A stretch of 64,000 nt of DNA, taken from positions 1-64,000 of the forward strand of contig CAZFGK010000010.1 in NCBI GenBank assembly GCA_964518635.1, written 5' to 3'. The position numbers and the translations under genes are program-made. This document shows positions 35,586 through 43,819 of this stretch, in pieces (the stretch's first letter is position 1; every line of letters starts with the position of its first letter). Below the pieces are notes generated by a model. It was not told where the DNA came from and did not search any database. It worked only from the letters and a program-made list of their open reading frames with translations. This stretch comes from CAZFGK01 sp964518635 (GTDB taxonomy: Bacteria; Zixibacteria; MSB-5A5; GN15; FEB-12).

Positions 35586-36520
35586 TACAATCCCGCTCCT
35601 GAGTTTCCGCCCTGCGTGCCGGTTGGCTTCTTTTCGCCGTTCACCGCATCAGTTTTTTTGAGACTATCCCGGAGAGGATTTCCTGCCCGTGTCAAGGAAT
35701 CGGACTGAGCAACTGAATCCGGGATGACATACCAGCGATAATTCCCGAGGGTGATTTCAAGATTGGAAACTCGTTTTGTTCGGGAATCAAGCAGACTCGC
35801 CTTTTGTCCATTGAGACGGACATCCACCGCCTCCGGTGCACCCAAACTGATCACCAGTCGCTGACGGGCATCGAACTGATAATCCTGCGCGATCTTCATC
35901 TCACCATTCATGGCGGTGTCCCCATCTGTTACCAGCAATATGCTGCTCGGCACGCGAGCGAGAAGACTCAGGGTAAGCCCGTCGATACTGTCGGCCGCAA
36001 AGGCCGATTCATAGGGGCGAGCGGTCGAAAGTGTTTCTCCCTCGAGAAAGATATCGGCTTCGGCCTCTCTTCCGGGACGCTCTTTCTGAGTAACTGCGTC
36101 TTTGTTTTGCTGCAGGAGCTTGTAGCCGACAAATGCGAGTCCGGCAAGAACGGCGACGGTTATCAGCACCCCGACAATTATTCTCGTTCCGCCCCCTGCA
36201 CGAGTTGGCTGAGGCTGCGCAACAATTTCTGCTTTCTGATCACGCTGAACTGAGGTCGTAGATGGAGGGCTGGGCTCGCCAAGTTCTTCTCGTAAAAGAT
36301 CGATGGCATCCGTGTAATCGATTCCCAGAAAGCTCGCATAGGAACGACCAAACAGCTGCAGGAAGAGTGGCCCCGGAACACGGGTGGCATCACCGGCTTC
36401 GACAGCCGAAATATGCTCTTCACTCATGCGGAGTTCGGATGCGACATCCGCCAGCTCGAGCTTCTTTTCCAGTCGTACTTTTCGGAGTTGTTCGCCGAAG
36501 CGAACGTGAAGTTCACTCAC
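35585..36520 (-). CDS. rodZ: RodZ-like cytoskeletal membrane protein
   Basis: 311 residues, GTG start. An N-terminal helix-turn-helix domain (about 8-70: FGEQLRKVRLEKKLELADVA, SEEHISAVEAGD) binds MreB in characterised RodZ proteins. A Pro/Ser-rich linker, one transmembrane helix (IIVGVLITVAVLAGLAFVGY) and a periplasmic DUF4115-type beta domain (about 190-280) follow. A Ser/Thr/Asn-rich tail ends it. Together these make it a cell-shape factor. It lies in the dtd-maf-rodZ-GT9-like-smc-ftsY run. Confidence 0.85.
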   Translation of the reverse strand: MSELHVRFGEQLRKVRLEKKLELADVASELRMSEEHISAVEAGDATRVPGPLFLQLFGRSYASFLGIDYTDAIDLLREELGEPSPPSTTSVQRDQKAEIVAQPQPTRAGGGTRIIVGVLITVAVLAGLAFVGYKLLQQNKDAVTQKERPGREAEADIFLEGETLSTARPYESAFAADSIDGLTLSLLARVPSSILLVTDGDTAMNGEMKIAQDYQFDARQRLVISLGAPEAVDVRLNGQKASLLDSRTKRVSNLEITLGNYRWYVIPDSVAQSDSLTRAGNPLRDSLKKTDAVNGEKKPTGTQGGNSGAGL

Positions 36521-36567
36521 CTGTTCGTCCTACCGCCACTGTCGAGTTGCCAGCTTGAGCAAACTGC

Positions 36568-37215
36568 TCACTTGCTGGAATGATGAGACAAAATGACTTC
36601 CGCCAGACTATCAAGAAGGGTTCGCGGAAGCCCGATCACAGTATCCAGTCTCCCCTCGATAGAGTCAACCAGAAAGCCCCCCATCCCTTGAATCCCATAG
36701 GCACCCGCTTTGTCCATCGGTTCTCCGGTGGAGACATAGTCCTCAATTTGACTATCAGTCACCGTTGCAAACAGGACCTGAGTGATTTCGGACCCCTGCG
36801 TGAGTACACGACCGCCACGTGAAAATGAGACCGCGGTTTCGACCTGATGTTTCTTGCCGCTCAGTGCTCTGAGAATCTGAACCGCGTCTGCACGATCCTT
36901 CGGTTTATCCATGATCTGGCTCTCAAGGATCACGACGGTATCGCAGCCGATGACCAATTTTTCGGGGTAGATTGAGCTGACTTTAAGGGACTTTGCGGCA
37001 GCGAGCCGGATCGCGACCTCGGACGGGAGTTCTGAGAGGAGAAAAGCTTCGTCTACGTCGGCTTGAGCGATGTCAAATTTGATTCCCAGATTTGCGAGTA
37101 ATTCCCGTCTTCTTGGGGATTGAGAGGCCAGCAACAGAGGAAACGTTGCCGCCAATTTGTGAAGGGAAGGATAGGATCCGTCCGGGGGAACTGTTTCCAG
37201 AAGATTTAGGATCAT
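36568..37215 (-). CDS. maf: Maf-family nucleoside triphosphate pyrophosphatase
   Basis: Hydrolyses non-canonical or modified NTPs to NMPs. 215 residues. Maf motifs LLLASQSPRRRELLANLGI, DVDEAF, VIGCDTVVIL and DKAGAYGIQGMGG are in order. About 25 residues precede the usual start; this start at 37215 overlaps the dtd stop (ATGA) and was chosen for that coupling. Which Maf subclass (dTTP/UTP or m7GTP) cannot be settled by eye. Confidence 0.92.
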   Translation of the reverse strand: MILNLLETVPPDGSYPSLHKLAATFPLLLASQSPRRRELLANLGIKFDIAQADVDEAFLLSELPSEVAIRLAAAKSLKVSSIYPEKLVIGCDTVVILESQIMDKPKDRADAVQILRALSGKKHQVETAVSFSRGGRVLTQGSEITQVLFATVTDSQIEDYVSTGEPMDKAGAYGIQGMGGFLVDSIEGRLDTVIGLPRTLLDSLAEVILSHHSSK

Positions 37216-37652
37216 GGATGATCGATGATGATAGTCACAGGGCCATGATTGGTTAGTCGGACATCCATTTTCGCACCGAACTGACCAGTCTTGACGGATA
37301 GTCCCTGCTTTCTCAATGCCTCAGCAAATGATACGTAGAATTTGTTTGCGTCAGTCGGGTTCATCGCCTGAGTAAACTCCGGACGTCGCCCTTTGCGAGC
37401 ATCCCCGTAGAGTGTGAACTGGGAGACCAGAAGGATCTCCCCCTTCGTCTCAAGGACAGAAAGATTCATCTTCTCATGTTCATCTTCGAAAATTCGCAAA
37501 TTCGCAATTTTTTCAGCCAGCCATTCGATCGAACCAATCTCATCCCCCTGTCGCAAACCAAGAAGCACGAGCAATCCCGCGTCTATAGATGAAATCACCC
37601 GGTTATCCACACTTACCGAGCAGTCGGTAACTCTTTGAATGGCGACGCGCAT
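37212..37652 (-). CDS. dtd: D-aminoacyl-tRNA deacylase
   Basis: Chirality proofreader that removes D-amino acids (and glycine) from tRNA. 146 residues, starting MRVAIQRVTDCSVSVDN. The two active-site blocks SQFTLYGDARKGRRPEF and NHGPVTIIID are intact. First gene of the minus-strand operon. The ATG has no ribosome binding site, and the -10 candidate ends only 5 bases before it. Confidence 0.95.
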   Translation of the reverse strand: MRVAIQRVTDCSVSVDNRVISSIDAGLLVLLGLRQGDEIGSIEWLAEKIANLRIFEDEHEKMNLSVLETKGEILLVSQFTLYGDARKGRRPEFTQAMNPTDANKFYVSFAEALRKQGLSVKTGQFGAKMDVRLTNHGPVTIIIDHP

Positions 37653-37657
37653 AGGGA

Positions 37658-37686
37658 AGTATAACCGCAGAAAGAAACTCCGTCAG
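37658..37686 (-). promoter_or_regulatory. Putative promoter abutting the dtd start codon
   Basis: On the minus strand, CTGACG (37686-37681), 17 bases, TATACT (37663-37658, 5/6). Only TCCCT separates the -10 from the ATG at 37652, so transcription would start at or inside the start codon. Confidence 0.4.
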
Positions 37687-37882
37687 CCCTCGATTTTAGG
37701 CGGCGAAAGTTTCGTCGACTAGAATGCACTCGGTCATATTTGCAGCCGAGAAGTCTAAAATGACTTGCGGAACCGGAACTTGTTAATCTTGTTAGATGCA
37801 CTACGCTTCCGGGCTGACTGTCCCGAGCGAAGGTTTTTGAACAAGAAGTAAGAGTTTCAAAAGTAAGATAAAGGAGTTTCTC

Positions 37883-38209
37883 ATGGCAAAGCCACTTGAT
37901 GTCACCGATGCAACATTTGATCAGGAAGTCATGAAATCTGCAACGCCGGTTCTGGTCGATTTTTGGGCGACCTGGTGCGGCCCGTGCAAGATGATCGCGC
38001 CGATTCTGGAAGAGGTCGCCACTGAATTGGACGGCAAGCTCAAGATCACCAAGGTCGATGTCGACTCGAATACCAAGATCGCCGGCAAGTACAACATCAT
38101 GTCGATCCCCTCACTGGTGATCTTCAAGAACGGTCAGGAAGTAGACCGTGTTGTGGGTGCGATGCCGAAATCTGCCTTGGTTGCTAGGCTCCAGAAGTCT
38201 ATTGGCTGA
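37883..38209 (+). CDS. trxA: Thioredoxin
   Basis: Cytoplasmic dithiol reductant, 108 residues. The active site WCGPCK lies in VDFWATWCGPCKMIAPIL, and the cis-proline loop is MSIPSLVIFKNG. AAGGAG lies 6 bases ahead of the ATG. Single gene with its own terminator. I found no convincing -35/-10 pair in the 230 bases upstream. Confidence 0.96.
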   Translation: MAKPLDVTDATFDQEVMKSATPVLVDFWATWCGPCKMIAPILEEVATELDGKLKITKVDVDSNTKIAGKYNIMSIPSLVIFKNGQEVDRVVGAMPKSALVARLQKSIG

Positions 38210-38239
38210 GGGGTTTCGACCCGTTTCAAAGATAACAAT

Positions 38240-38275
38240 CGCCTCGGAGGGTCCTCTCCCTGAGGCGGTTTTTTT
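38240..38275 (+). terminator. Rho-independent terminator after trxA
   Basis: CGCCTC and GAGGCG close a GC-rich stem with a partly paired purine/pyrimidine centre, followed by G and seven T. It starts 31 bases after the stop codon. Confidence 0.85.
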
Positions 38276-38342
38276 AGCCAAATTCCGCTCCTTTTCGCTC
38301 AGTACTTGACTCCGGGCGCACCTCGCCGATACTCTCATCTGT

Positions 38343-39194
38343 ATGTCTTACCGTTCTTACGATGTCTCGACCGAACCGGAATCCCCGACCATGGGTCCGG
38401 GAGCGATACCGATGGTGATCAAAATCATGCTGATCGGGAATATCGCGATCTTTGTGATGCAGCAATTTCTGCCGCAGATGGTCCTCTGGTTCGGGTTAGC
38501 TCCAGATCGGTTTTTCGCTGATTTTCCTCTCAAGACATTTCAACTCATCACCTACATGTTCCTGCATGGGGGCTTCGGGCACATCTTCTTCAATCTCTTC
38601 TCGCTGTTCATGTTCGGTCGGGAAGTTGAACTGTCACTTGGATCACGCAAGTTCCTCTGGTTCTATCTTGTCGCTGGAGTTGCAGGCGGTCTGCTGACCC
38701 TTGCGGTATTCCCATCGCAATCTGCGCCGATGATCGGGGCTTCAGGGGCTATTTACGGAGTTCTGGCTGCCTACTGGCTCATGTTCCCCAATCGAATGCT
38801 CTATCTGTATTTCCTCTTTCCAGTCCCAGTCAAATGGGCGATTCCGGGGATGATGCTTCTGGGTTTTCTCTTTGCCGGTCCAAACGTGGCCCATATGGCC
38901 CATTTGGGGGGAGCAATTGCCGGATTTCTTTGGTTGAAACTAGACTGGCGGTGGATGTATCTAGGGGAGACTGTGAGGGGATGGTTTGCTCGGAAGCCAA
39001 AGACTCGCACCCGCTCACATATCACCGAGGTGAAACGTCCCGACGACGACCAACAGGCGTTATGGGCAAAAGTAGATAGTATTCTCGACCGAATGAACGA
39101 AGTCGGAAAAGAGAATTTGACCGCAGAAGAGCAGAAGATCCTCAAGGATGCTTCCGAAAAGTTGTCCCGTCACAAACGTGACAGTCATCGCTGA
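38343..39194 (+). CDS. Rhomboid-family intramembrane serine protease
   Basis: 283 residues with six or so membrane helices. The catalytic serine is in GASGAIYGVLAAYW, and the histidine is in the later helix AHMAHLGGAIAGF. The WR-like loop and the HGGFGHIFFNLFSLFMFG helix are also of family type. After the last helix a soluble tail of about 80 residues (EVKRPDDDQQALW onwards, ending TAEEQKILKDASEKLSRH) resembles the conserved C-terminal tail of many bacterial rhomboids. Substrates unknown. Confidence 0.9.
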   Translation: MSYRSYDVSTEPESPTMGPGAIPMVIKIMLIGNIAIFVMQQFLPQMVLWFGLAPDRFFADFPLKTFQLITYMFLHGGFGHIFFNLFSLFMFGREVELSLGSRKFLWFYLVAGVAGGLLTLAVFPSQSAPMIGASGAIYGVLAAYWLMFPNRMLYLYFLFPVPVKWAIPGMMLLGFLFAGPNVAHMAHLGGAIAGFLWLKLDWRWMYLGETVRGWFARKPKTRTRSHITEVKRPDDDQQALWAKVDSILDRMNEVGKENLTAEEQKILKDASEKLSRHKRDSHR

Positions 39195-39220
39195 CGGTCT
39201 GAATTGAAAGTGAGTCGAAT

Positions 39221-40432
39221 CTGGCCAAGAAGATCCTGGTAGCCGAGCATTCCGATGCCGTTCGCCGATCAATCGAACAAGGATTGAGAGTGGTTGGCTT
39301 TGAGGTTATTGCTGTCGGTTCGGTTGATCGTGCGCGGGAAGCATTGCAGTTCACTCGTCCCGACTTACTGATGATCGGCTCCGATCTTCGCTCCGCCGAT
39401 GACAAGCCATTCTACGACCGGATCCAGTCGGATAAGAAGACCAGCAGTCTGCCACTTTTAGTTATTCAGGCACTCGGCGAAACATCCTTGCCGCTACCCA
39501 GCGAAATCATCGTCACGCAGCCGATTGATATTCAGGATCTGGTTCAGAGAATTCATGTCTTCGCTGGTCTGGCACCGAATAGTCCTCAACCGGGGGTTGC
39601 TCATTTGAATATTGATGACCGTACTCTCGATACTGCGCTTGGGCTGGACTCTCTGGATGTGGTCGATTCTGAAGTCCTTGATCAGACCAAAATGTCCCCT
39701 CCTTCTAGAGCGAATGCGACTGAAAAAGTGGTCGGGTTCGCGGTCTCGTCATCAAACGACACCACCATCACCAGAAGTGGCAAGAACAACGAGAGCAGCC
39801 AGATTGATACGCGCACCATTCGAGAGAACCAGCGCCCGTCCACTCCTTCGCAGGAAGGAGGGGGGCTTGAAATCGTACGAGATCAATCCGCCTATTTCCA
39901 GCACTTGGAGGAACGGGCAGCGGATGTACCGATGGATTTCTCTTCATTTATGGATGAGCTTCGTGAAGAGGTCAAGGGACCAGCACCAACAAAACCAGTT
40001 GCCGGATCACGCGCTCCGGCCCCGAGCAAGCCAGTTGCTGCAGATTCCAAAAAATCTGATCTGACCTTTACTTCGACGGCTTCAACTCTCGACATGGTGA
40101 AAGCCCCGCCTTCGGCTGTTTCTTCTGTCCCGTCACATGCGAGAGCGGGGGTTGAGAGTTTTATTGATCAGTTCAAACGTGAGGTCGAGCAACTTCGCAA
40201 TGATGATCCCCTTGATCAGATCATCAGTTCAGCGGTGACATCGACCGTGCGGAATGAATTGAAATGGGAAGAGTCGATGGAGACAATCTCCGCGGATCAT
40301 GCGAGACTATTCAGCAGACAAGTGGCACATGATCTGGCTGAAAAGATTGCAGAGAAAATTGTCTCGAAAATCGATCCAGAACGCCTCATGGCACTCTTGA
40401 AAGAAGAGCTGGCTCGCAAAAAGAAGCTCTGA
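39221..40432 (+). CDS. Receiver-domain protein with disordered linker and helical C-terminus
   Basis: A CheY-like receiver (about 1-120): KKILVAEHSDAVRRS, then RPDLLMIGSDL. The usual phospho-acceptor Asp position reads MIGSD, so phosphorylation is doubtful. A long Ser/Pro-rich linker (about 130-320) and a charged helical tail (ISADHARLFSRQVAHDLAEK, then IVSKIDPERLMALLKEEL) follow, resembling tails of some delta-proteobacterial receivers. The first ordinary start codon in frame is TTG at 39284, after the first beta strand and helix. CTG 39221 or ATT 39203 would include them. The start is therefore unresolved. Confidence 0.6.
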   Translation: MAKKILVAEHSDAVRRSIEQGLRVVGFEVIAVGSVDRAREALQFTRPDLLMIGSDLRSADDKPFYDRIQSDKKTSSLPLLVIQALGETSLPLPSEIIVTQPIDIQDLVQRIHVFAGLAPNSPQPGVAHLNIDDRTLDTALGLDSLDVVDSEVLDQTKMSPPSRANATEKVVGFAVSSSNDTTITRSGKNNESSQIDTRTIRENQRPSTPSQEGGGLEIVRDQSAYFQHLEERAADVPMDFSSFMDELREEVKGPAPTKPVAGSRAPAPSKPVAADSKKSDLTFTSTASTLDMVKAPPSAVSSVPSHARAGVESFIDQFKREVEQLRNDDPLDQIISSAVTSTVRNELKWEESMETISADHARLFSRQVAHDLAEKIAEKIVSKIDPERLMALLKEELARKKKL

Positions 40433-40576
40433 TCCTTTTCTGCCGCGTTTTCGACTTCTTGTTCCAATCAGCTTCATACCCGTTCTCAGAGATACCAGTC
40501 CAATTCGATCAATTCTATTTTCTGATTTGCCTCGATGTTTCCAATCGCATACTCTATCGGGAAAGAAGGAGAACCC

Positions 40577-41269
40577 ATGTCACCACGACAATCGGGAACC
40601 GCGCTGGTTGTGATCGAGCAGGATCCGCATGATCCTGCCTTGCCGCTGACGATTGAAGGACTACAGGAAGCGGATATTAACCAGCTTCATCACGCCTTTG
40701 TGCGTGATACTATTCGTCTTGCCCTTGCTGCTGGTGCGCATCATGTCAGGCTCTTTGTTGCCGATCCGAAGCAGTGGACCGATGTTACCGCGTCAGCCGG
40801 TGAATCGACATTGATATCGAGTTGCCCGAAAGGGGGATGGGGGAAGCGGGTCTCAGCCGCGCTCGCTTTGCCCTTCGATCCGGGGATCAAGGAAGTAATT
40901 ATTCTTGGAACCAGGACTCCAACTCTCACTCCTGATTTGTTGCAGCGTGCCTTTCGGTTGACTCGTCAATCGGAGGTCGCTATCGGTCCAACGCCGGACG
41001 GGGATTGGTATCTCATCGGTTTGAGTCATCCTCTGGTCTTCAAAGATGTAAATATCGACTGGGATTCCCATCATGCTTACGCCCAATTGACAGATGCCCT
41101 GAATGAGCAGGAAGTGAAATGGGCGGAGCTTGATCTCTGGTATCCGATCGATTCAGGTGATGCTCTGGAGGTTGCGGCTCGTGAGATCAATCAATATCGC
41201 TTTGAAGGGGACAGCGAGACTGCGCGAGATACTGAGATGATTGTCGAACGATTGATTGCGCGTTTATGA
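40577..41269 (+). CDS. DUF2064/GT-A-like glycosyltransferase-family protein
   Basis: 230 residues from the ATG at 40577 (AAGGAG 5 bases ahead), preferred over 40535. The order of elements fits the DUF2064 (TIGR04282-like) group of GT-A folds: DTIRLALAAGAHHVRLFVAD, PKGGWGKRVSAALALPF, VIILGTRTPTLTPDLLQRAF (where the family has D-x-P), and VAIGPTPDGDWYLIGLSHP. No substrate is known for the group. Its stop overlaps the creatininase-family start (ATGA), marking a two-gene unit. Confidence 0.65.
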   Translation: MSPRQSGTALVVIEQDPHDPALPLTIEGLQEADINQLHHAFVRDTIRLALAAGAHHVRLFVADPKQWTDVTASAGESTLISSCPKGGWGKRVSAALALPFDPGIKEVIILGTRTPTLTPDLLQRAFRLTRQSEVAIGPTPDGDWYLIGLSHPLVFKDVNIDWDSHHAYAQLTDALNEQEVKWAELDLWYPIDSGDALEVAAREINQYRFEGDSETARDTEMIVERLIARL

Positions 41270-42024
41270 GCCAGATTCCGCCGTTACATTCACGCGCCTT
41301 GCAGCGTCTTCAATGGCGACAGGTGCAGGCATTGGTTCCGTCCCAGATTCGAACATTGATCCTGCCGGTTGGGACGGTTGAAGCGCACGGCTCGGCCTGT
41401 CTCGGGACTGATAACTACATTCCGGAATCGATCTCGCTTGCTATCGCAGAAGGGCTTCACGCCCTGGTGGCACCGACGGTCAATCATGGGATCACCCGAT
41501 CTCTCATTCGCTATCCCGGTGGCACGACCGTCAGTCCGGAGACATTCAGTGGCTATGTGTCAGAAGTTATCGAATCTGCTGCCATGTCCGGATTCAAAGA
41601 GTTTTTCATCATGAATGGGCATGGAGGGAATAACAGTGCCCTCAAACAACTCGCTCTTGATCTGCATCGGGAGCATGGGCTGTGTATCGCCGTGATTCAT
41701 TGGTGGGAGCTGGTCGAGAAAGTCACCGAGCAGCATTTTGGTCACGCAGGTGGACATGCCGGAACTGATGAAACCGCGATGGTGCTCGCGCTTGATCCGT
41801 CACTGGCGGATGAGAAAAGCTACTCTCCGGATCTTGCCTACACTTTTGTACCGGGTGCGGATATCTATCCGGTTCCGGGGACGGTGTTATTGTACAAAGA
41901 AGGAGAGGGGTATCCGGAGTTCGATCTTATCAAAGCAAAGGAATATCAGGCGAAGGTTTTTGGAGCGGTTCGTGATTTCTGTCTGATGATTCAGTCGCGC
42001 TGGCGCGCAGCCGGACTCTCCTGA
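41266..42024 (+). CDS. Creatininase-family metallohydrolase
   Basis: 252 residues of the creatinine amidohydrolase superfamily, which hydrolyses C-N bonds (creatininase, FAPy deformylase, MftE peptidase). Metal ligands are visible in order: LPVGTVEAHG, GTDNYIPE, NGHGGNNSALKQL and HAGGHAGTDETAMVLAL. True creatininase activity is unlikely to be inferable. Coupled by 4 bases to the GT-A-like gene, so both may act on one unusual metabolite; that is inference. Confidence 0.8.
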   Translation: MSQIPPLHSRALQRLQWRQVQALVPSQIRTLILPVGTVEAHGSACLGTDNYIPESISLAIAEGLHALVAPTVNHGITRSLIRYPGGTTVSPETFSGYVSEVIESAAMSGFKEFFIMNGHGGNNSALKQLALDLHREHGLCIAVIHWWELVEKVTEQHFGHAGGHAGTDETAMVLALDPSLADEKSYSPDLAYTFVPGADIYPVPGTVLLYKEGEGYPEFDLIKAKEYQAKVFGAVRDFCLMIQSRWRAAGLS

Positions 42025-42047
42025 TCTTTTGACTATTGAACGATTTC

Positions 42048-42872
42048 TCAGAATTGATTGAAGTAAACAATTCTCAATTCACGTCCGACCGTTTTCGCTT
42101 CTCTTCGATTGACCAGTATGTCCCGAGCAATCAGGTCTATCTGTAAATTTCCGACAAAATTCCATCGAAACGCAGCATTGAGATAGCCACGTCCGCGACC
42201 ATTGAAGAGTTCATTGCTGCTGCGATCATTGAGAGCGAGGTCATATTCGGCAAGAAAGGCAAGATCACGCTGTACGGTTGCATCGAAGCCGACAAAGAGA
42301 TCGATCTTTTCTGCCGCGCTCTCGTTCCCCTCGAGCGAATAGTTCACACCTGCGTGCAACCCCGAGGTCCATCCGTTGAACATCGCCCCCCAACTGGCGA
42401 CCCCATAGAAACCACGTGATTTGAAGGTGTATCGCTGCAGATCACGATTGTAAGAGCCAATCCCCTGATCGGAATAGCCGATCGCAATCGATGGCCAGAC
42501 CACATTCCGCTGACTTACCAGATTGAATTTCCCCTGAAATCCGACACTCGGGTAGCCATCAAGTGATTGGTTTGAGACAACATTATCACCACCGTAGGAA
42601 ATCCCGAGCTGGAATCGACCGGACAGACCGATATCGACATAGGCCATCCCGCCGCCGTTCTGGTAAACTCGAAATCCGATCTGATAATGTCCACGCCGAA
42701 ATGTCTGTGATGTCGGCATATCAATCAATGTCATAGGAGGGGTATCGAAATTTGAATTCGTCGGCGCGGTGCTTTGTTCATTCGATGACTGTGCTTTTGC
42801 GGTAAAAAAGGAAACCGCTGTGAGAGAAACTGCACACACGATTCTTCGTATGATCGAGATTCTGCTGCTCAT
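42048..42872 (-). CDS. YjbH-like outer membrane beta-barrel protein
   Basis: 274 residues from the ATG at 42872. A signal peptide (RRIVCAVSLTAVSFFTAKAQ) is followed by a Ser/Thr linker and PPMTLIDMPTSQTF. Repeating amphipathic strands then run to the end (GMAYVDIGLSGRFQLGISYG, WPSIAIGYSDQGIGSYN), with a terminal Phe, the usual Bam signal. The middle resembles the YjbH/exopolysaccharide-export barrel family. An ATG at 42902 is an alternative start; neither has a ribosome binding site. Convergent with the creatininase gene, 23 bases apart. Confidence 0.65.
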   Translation of the reverse strand: MSSRISIIRRIVCAVSLTAVSFFTAKAQSSNEQSTAPTNSNFDTPPMTLIDMPTSQTFRRGHYQIGFRVYQNGGGMAYVDIGLSGRFQLGISYGGDNVVSNQSLDGYPSVGFQGKFNLVSQRNVVWPSIAIGYSDQGIGSYNRDLQRYTFKSRGFYGVASWGAMFNGWTSGLHAGVNYSLEGNESAAEKIDLFVGFDATVQRDLAFLAEYDLALNDRSSNELFNGRGRGYLNAAFRWNFVGNLQIDLIARDILVNRREAKTVGRELRIVYFNQF

Positions 42873-42958
42873 ATGATGTGAAATGCCATTGCGCTCGTAC
42901 ATGATCACATATCTATGCAGAAGGGGAGGTGTGGGTCAACGTAAAACGATCAACCCAT

Positions 42959-43819
42959 TCACTTAATCATGGTGCGAAAGAGGGATTCCAATCGGGTAGT
43001 CACTGGTCCGACAGGAAAGGAATGTTTACGATTTCCATCTCGTATCGACCGGACGCCCACGACCAGTTTCAGCGAACTCGAGATGAATATCTCATCGGCG
43101 GTTTGCAGGTCACACAGAGTTCCGCGCTTCTCAATGATCGAAATGTTCAATCGTTTGCATGCCGCGATCACTTTTCGACGGGTCACCCCATCAAGGCAGC
43201 CCTCATCCAGCCCCGGAGTATAGACATGTCCTTTTCGAACCCAGAAGATATTTGCCGAGGTCACTTCAGCGATTCGTTCGGCTTCATTCAGGAGGAGGGC
43301 ATCATCTGCTCCGGCCTGTTTCGCTTCTTTCAAGGCGGTCGCCTGCAGGGCATAGGAGACGGTCTTGATTCTGCGAAGCATCGAGTGATGATCGACTCGC
43401 AATTTCGAAACGATCAGATCAAAGGGACGACTCGGCAGTTCAACTGCTCCGACACTCAGAATCAGTCTTGGCTTCCCCTGGATACCGAGCCATCGGGCTG
43501 ACTCACCTGCAGTGACAGTCAGCCGTAATTTTTTTATCTTCGCCGGATGAGTCTTTAGAATGGTTCGCATCCAAACGCTGAGTGTCGCGCGAGAGCAGGG
43601 TATCTTCAGGTCGATGACTTTTGCCCCACGCCAGAGACGATCCAGATGATCCTTCTCAAACAGGACCTTGTTCCCGATTCCCAAAAAGGTTTCAAACAAT
43701 CCCTGTGCGTACAAAAAGGAATTGTCATAGACCGAGATGAGTGCCCTCTCGTGCGGAACAATGACACCATCAATGCTCGTGATCACTTCCACTTTTCGAT
43801 TCAATCTAGTTCGGCTCAT
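42959..43819 (-). CDS. pabC: Aminodeoxychorismate lyase / class IV aminotransferase PabC
   Basis: 286-residue PLP enzyme of the branched-chain aminotransferase fold. The PLP lysine is in RIKTVSYALQATALKEAKQ, followed by GADDALLLNEAERIAEVTSA and LDGVTRRKVI. Its start overlaps the pabB stop by 4 bases, which decides for aminodeoxychorismate lyase (making p-aminobenzoate for folate) over a branched-chain or D-amino acid aminotransferase. Confidence 0.82.
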   Translation of the reverse strand: MSRTRLNRKVEVITSIDGVIVPHERALISVYDNSFLYAQGLFETFLGIGNKVLFEKDHLDRLWRGAKVIDLKIPCSRATLSVWMRTILKTHPAKIKKLRLTVTAGESARWLGIQGKPRLILSVGAVELPSRPFDLIVSKLRVDHHSMLRRIKTVSYALQATALKEAKQAGADDALLLNEAERIAEVTSANIFWVRKGHVYTPGLDEGCLDGVTRRKVIAACKRLNISIIEKRGTLCDLQTADEIFISSSLKLVVGVRSIRDGNRKHSFPVGPVTTRLESLFRTMIK

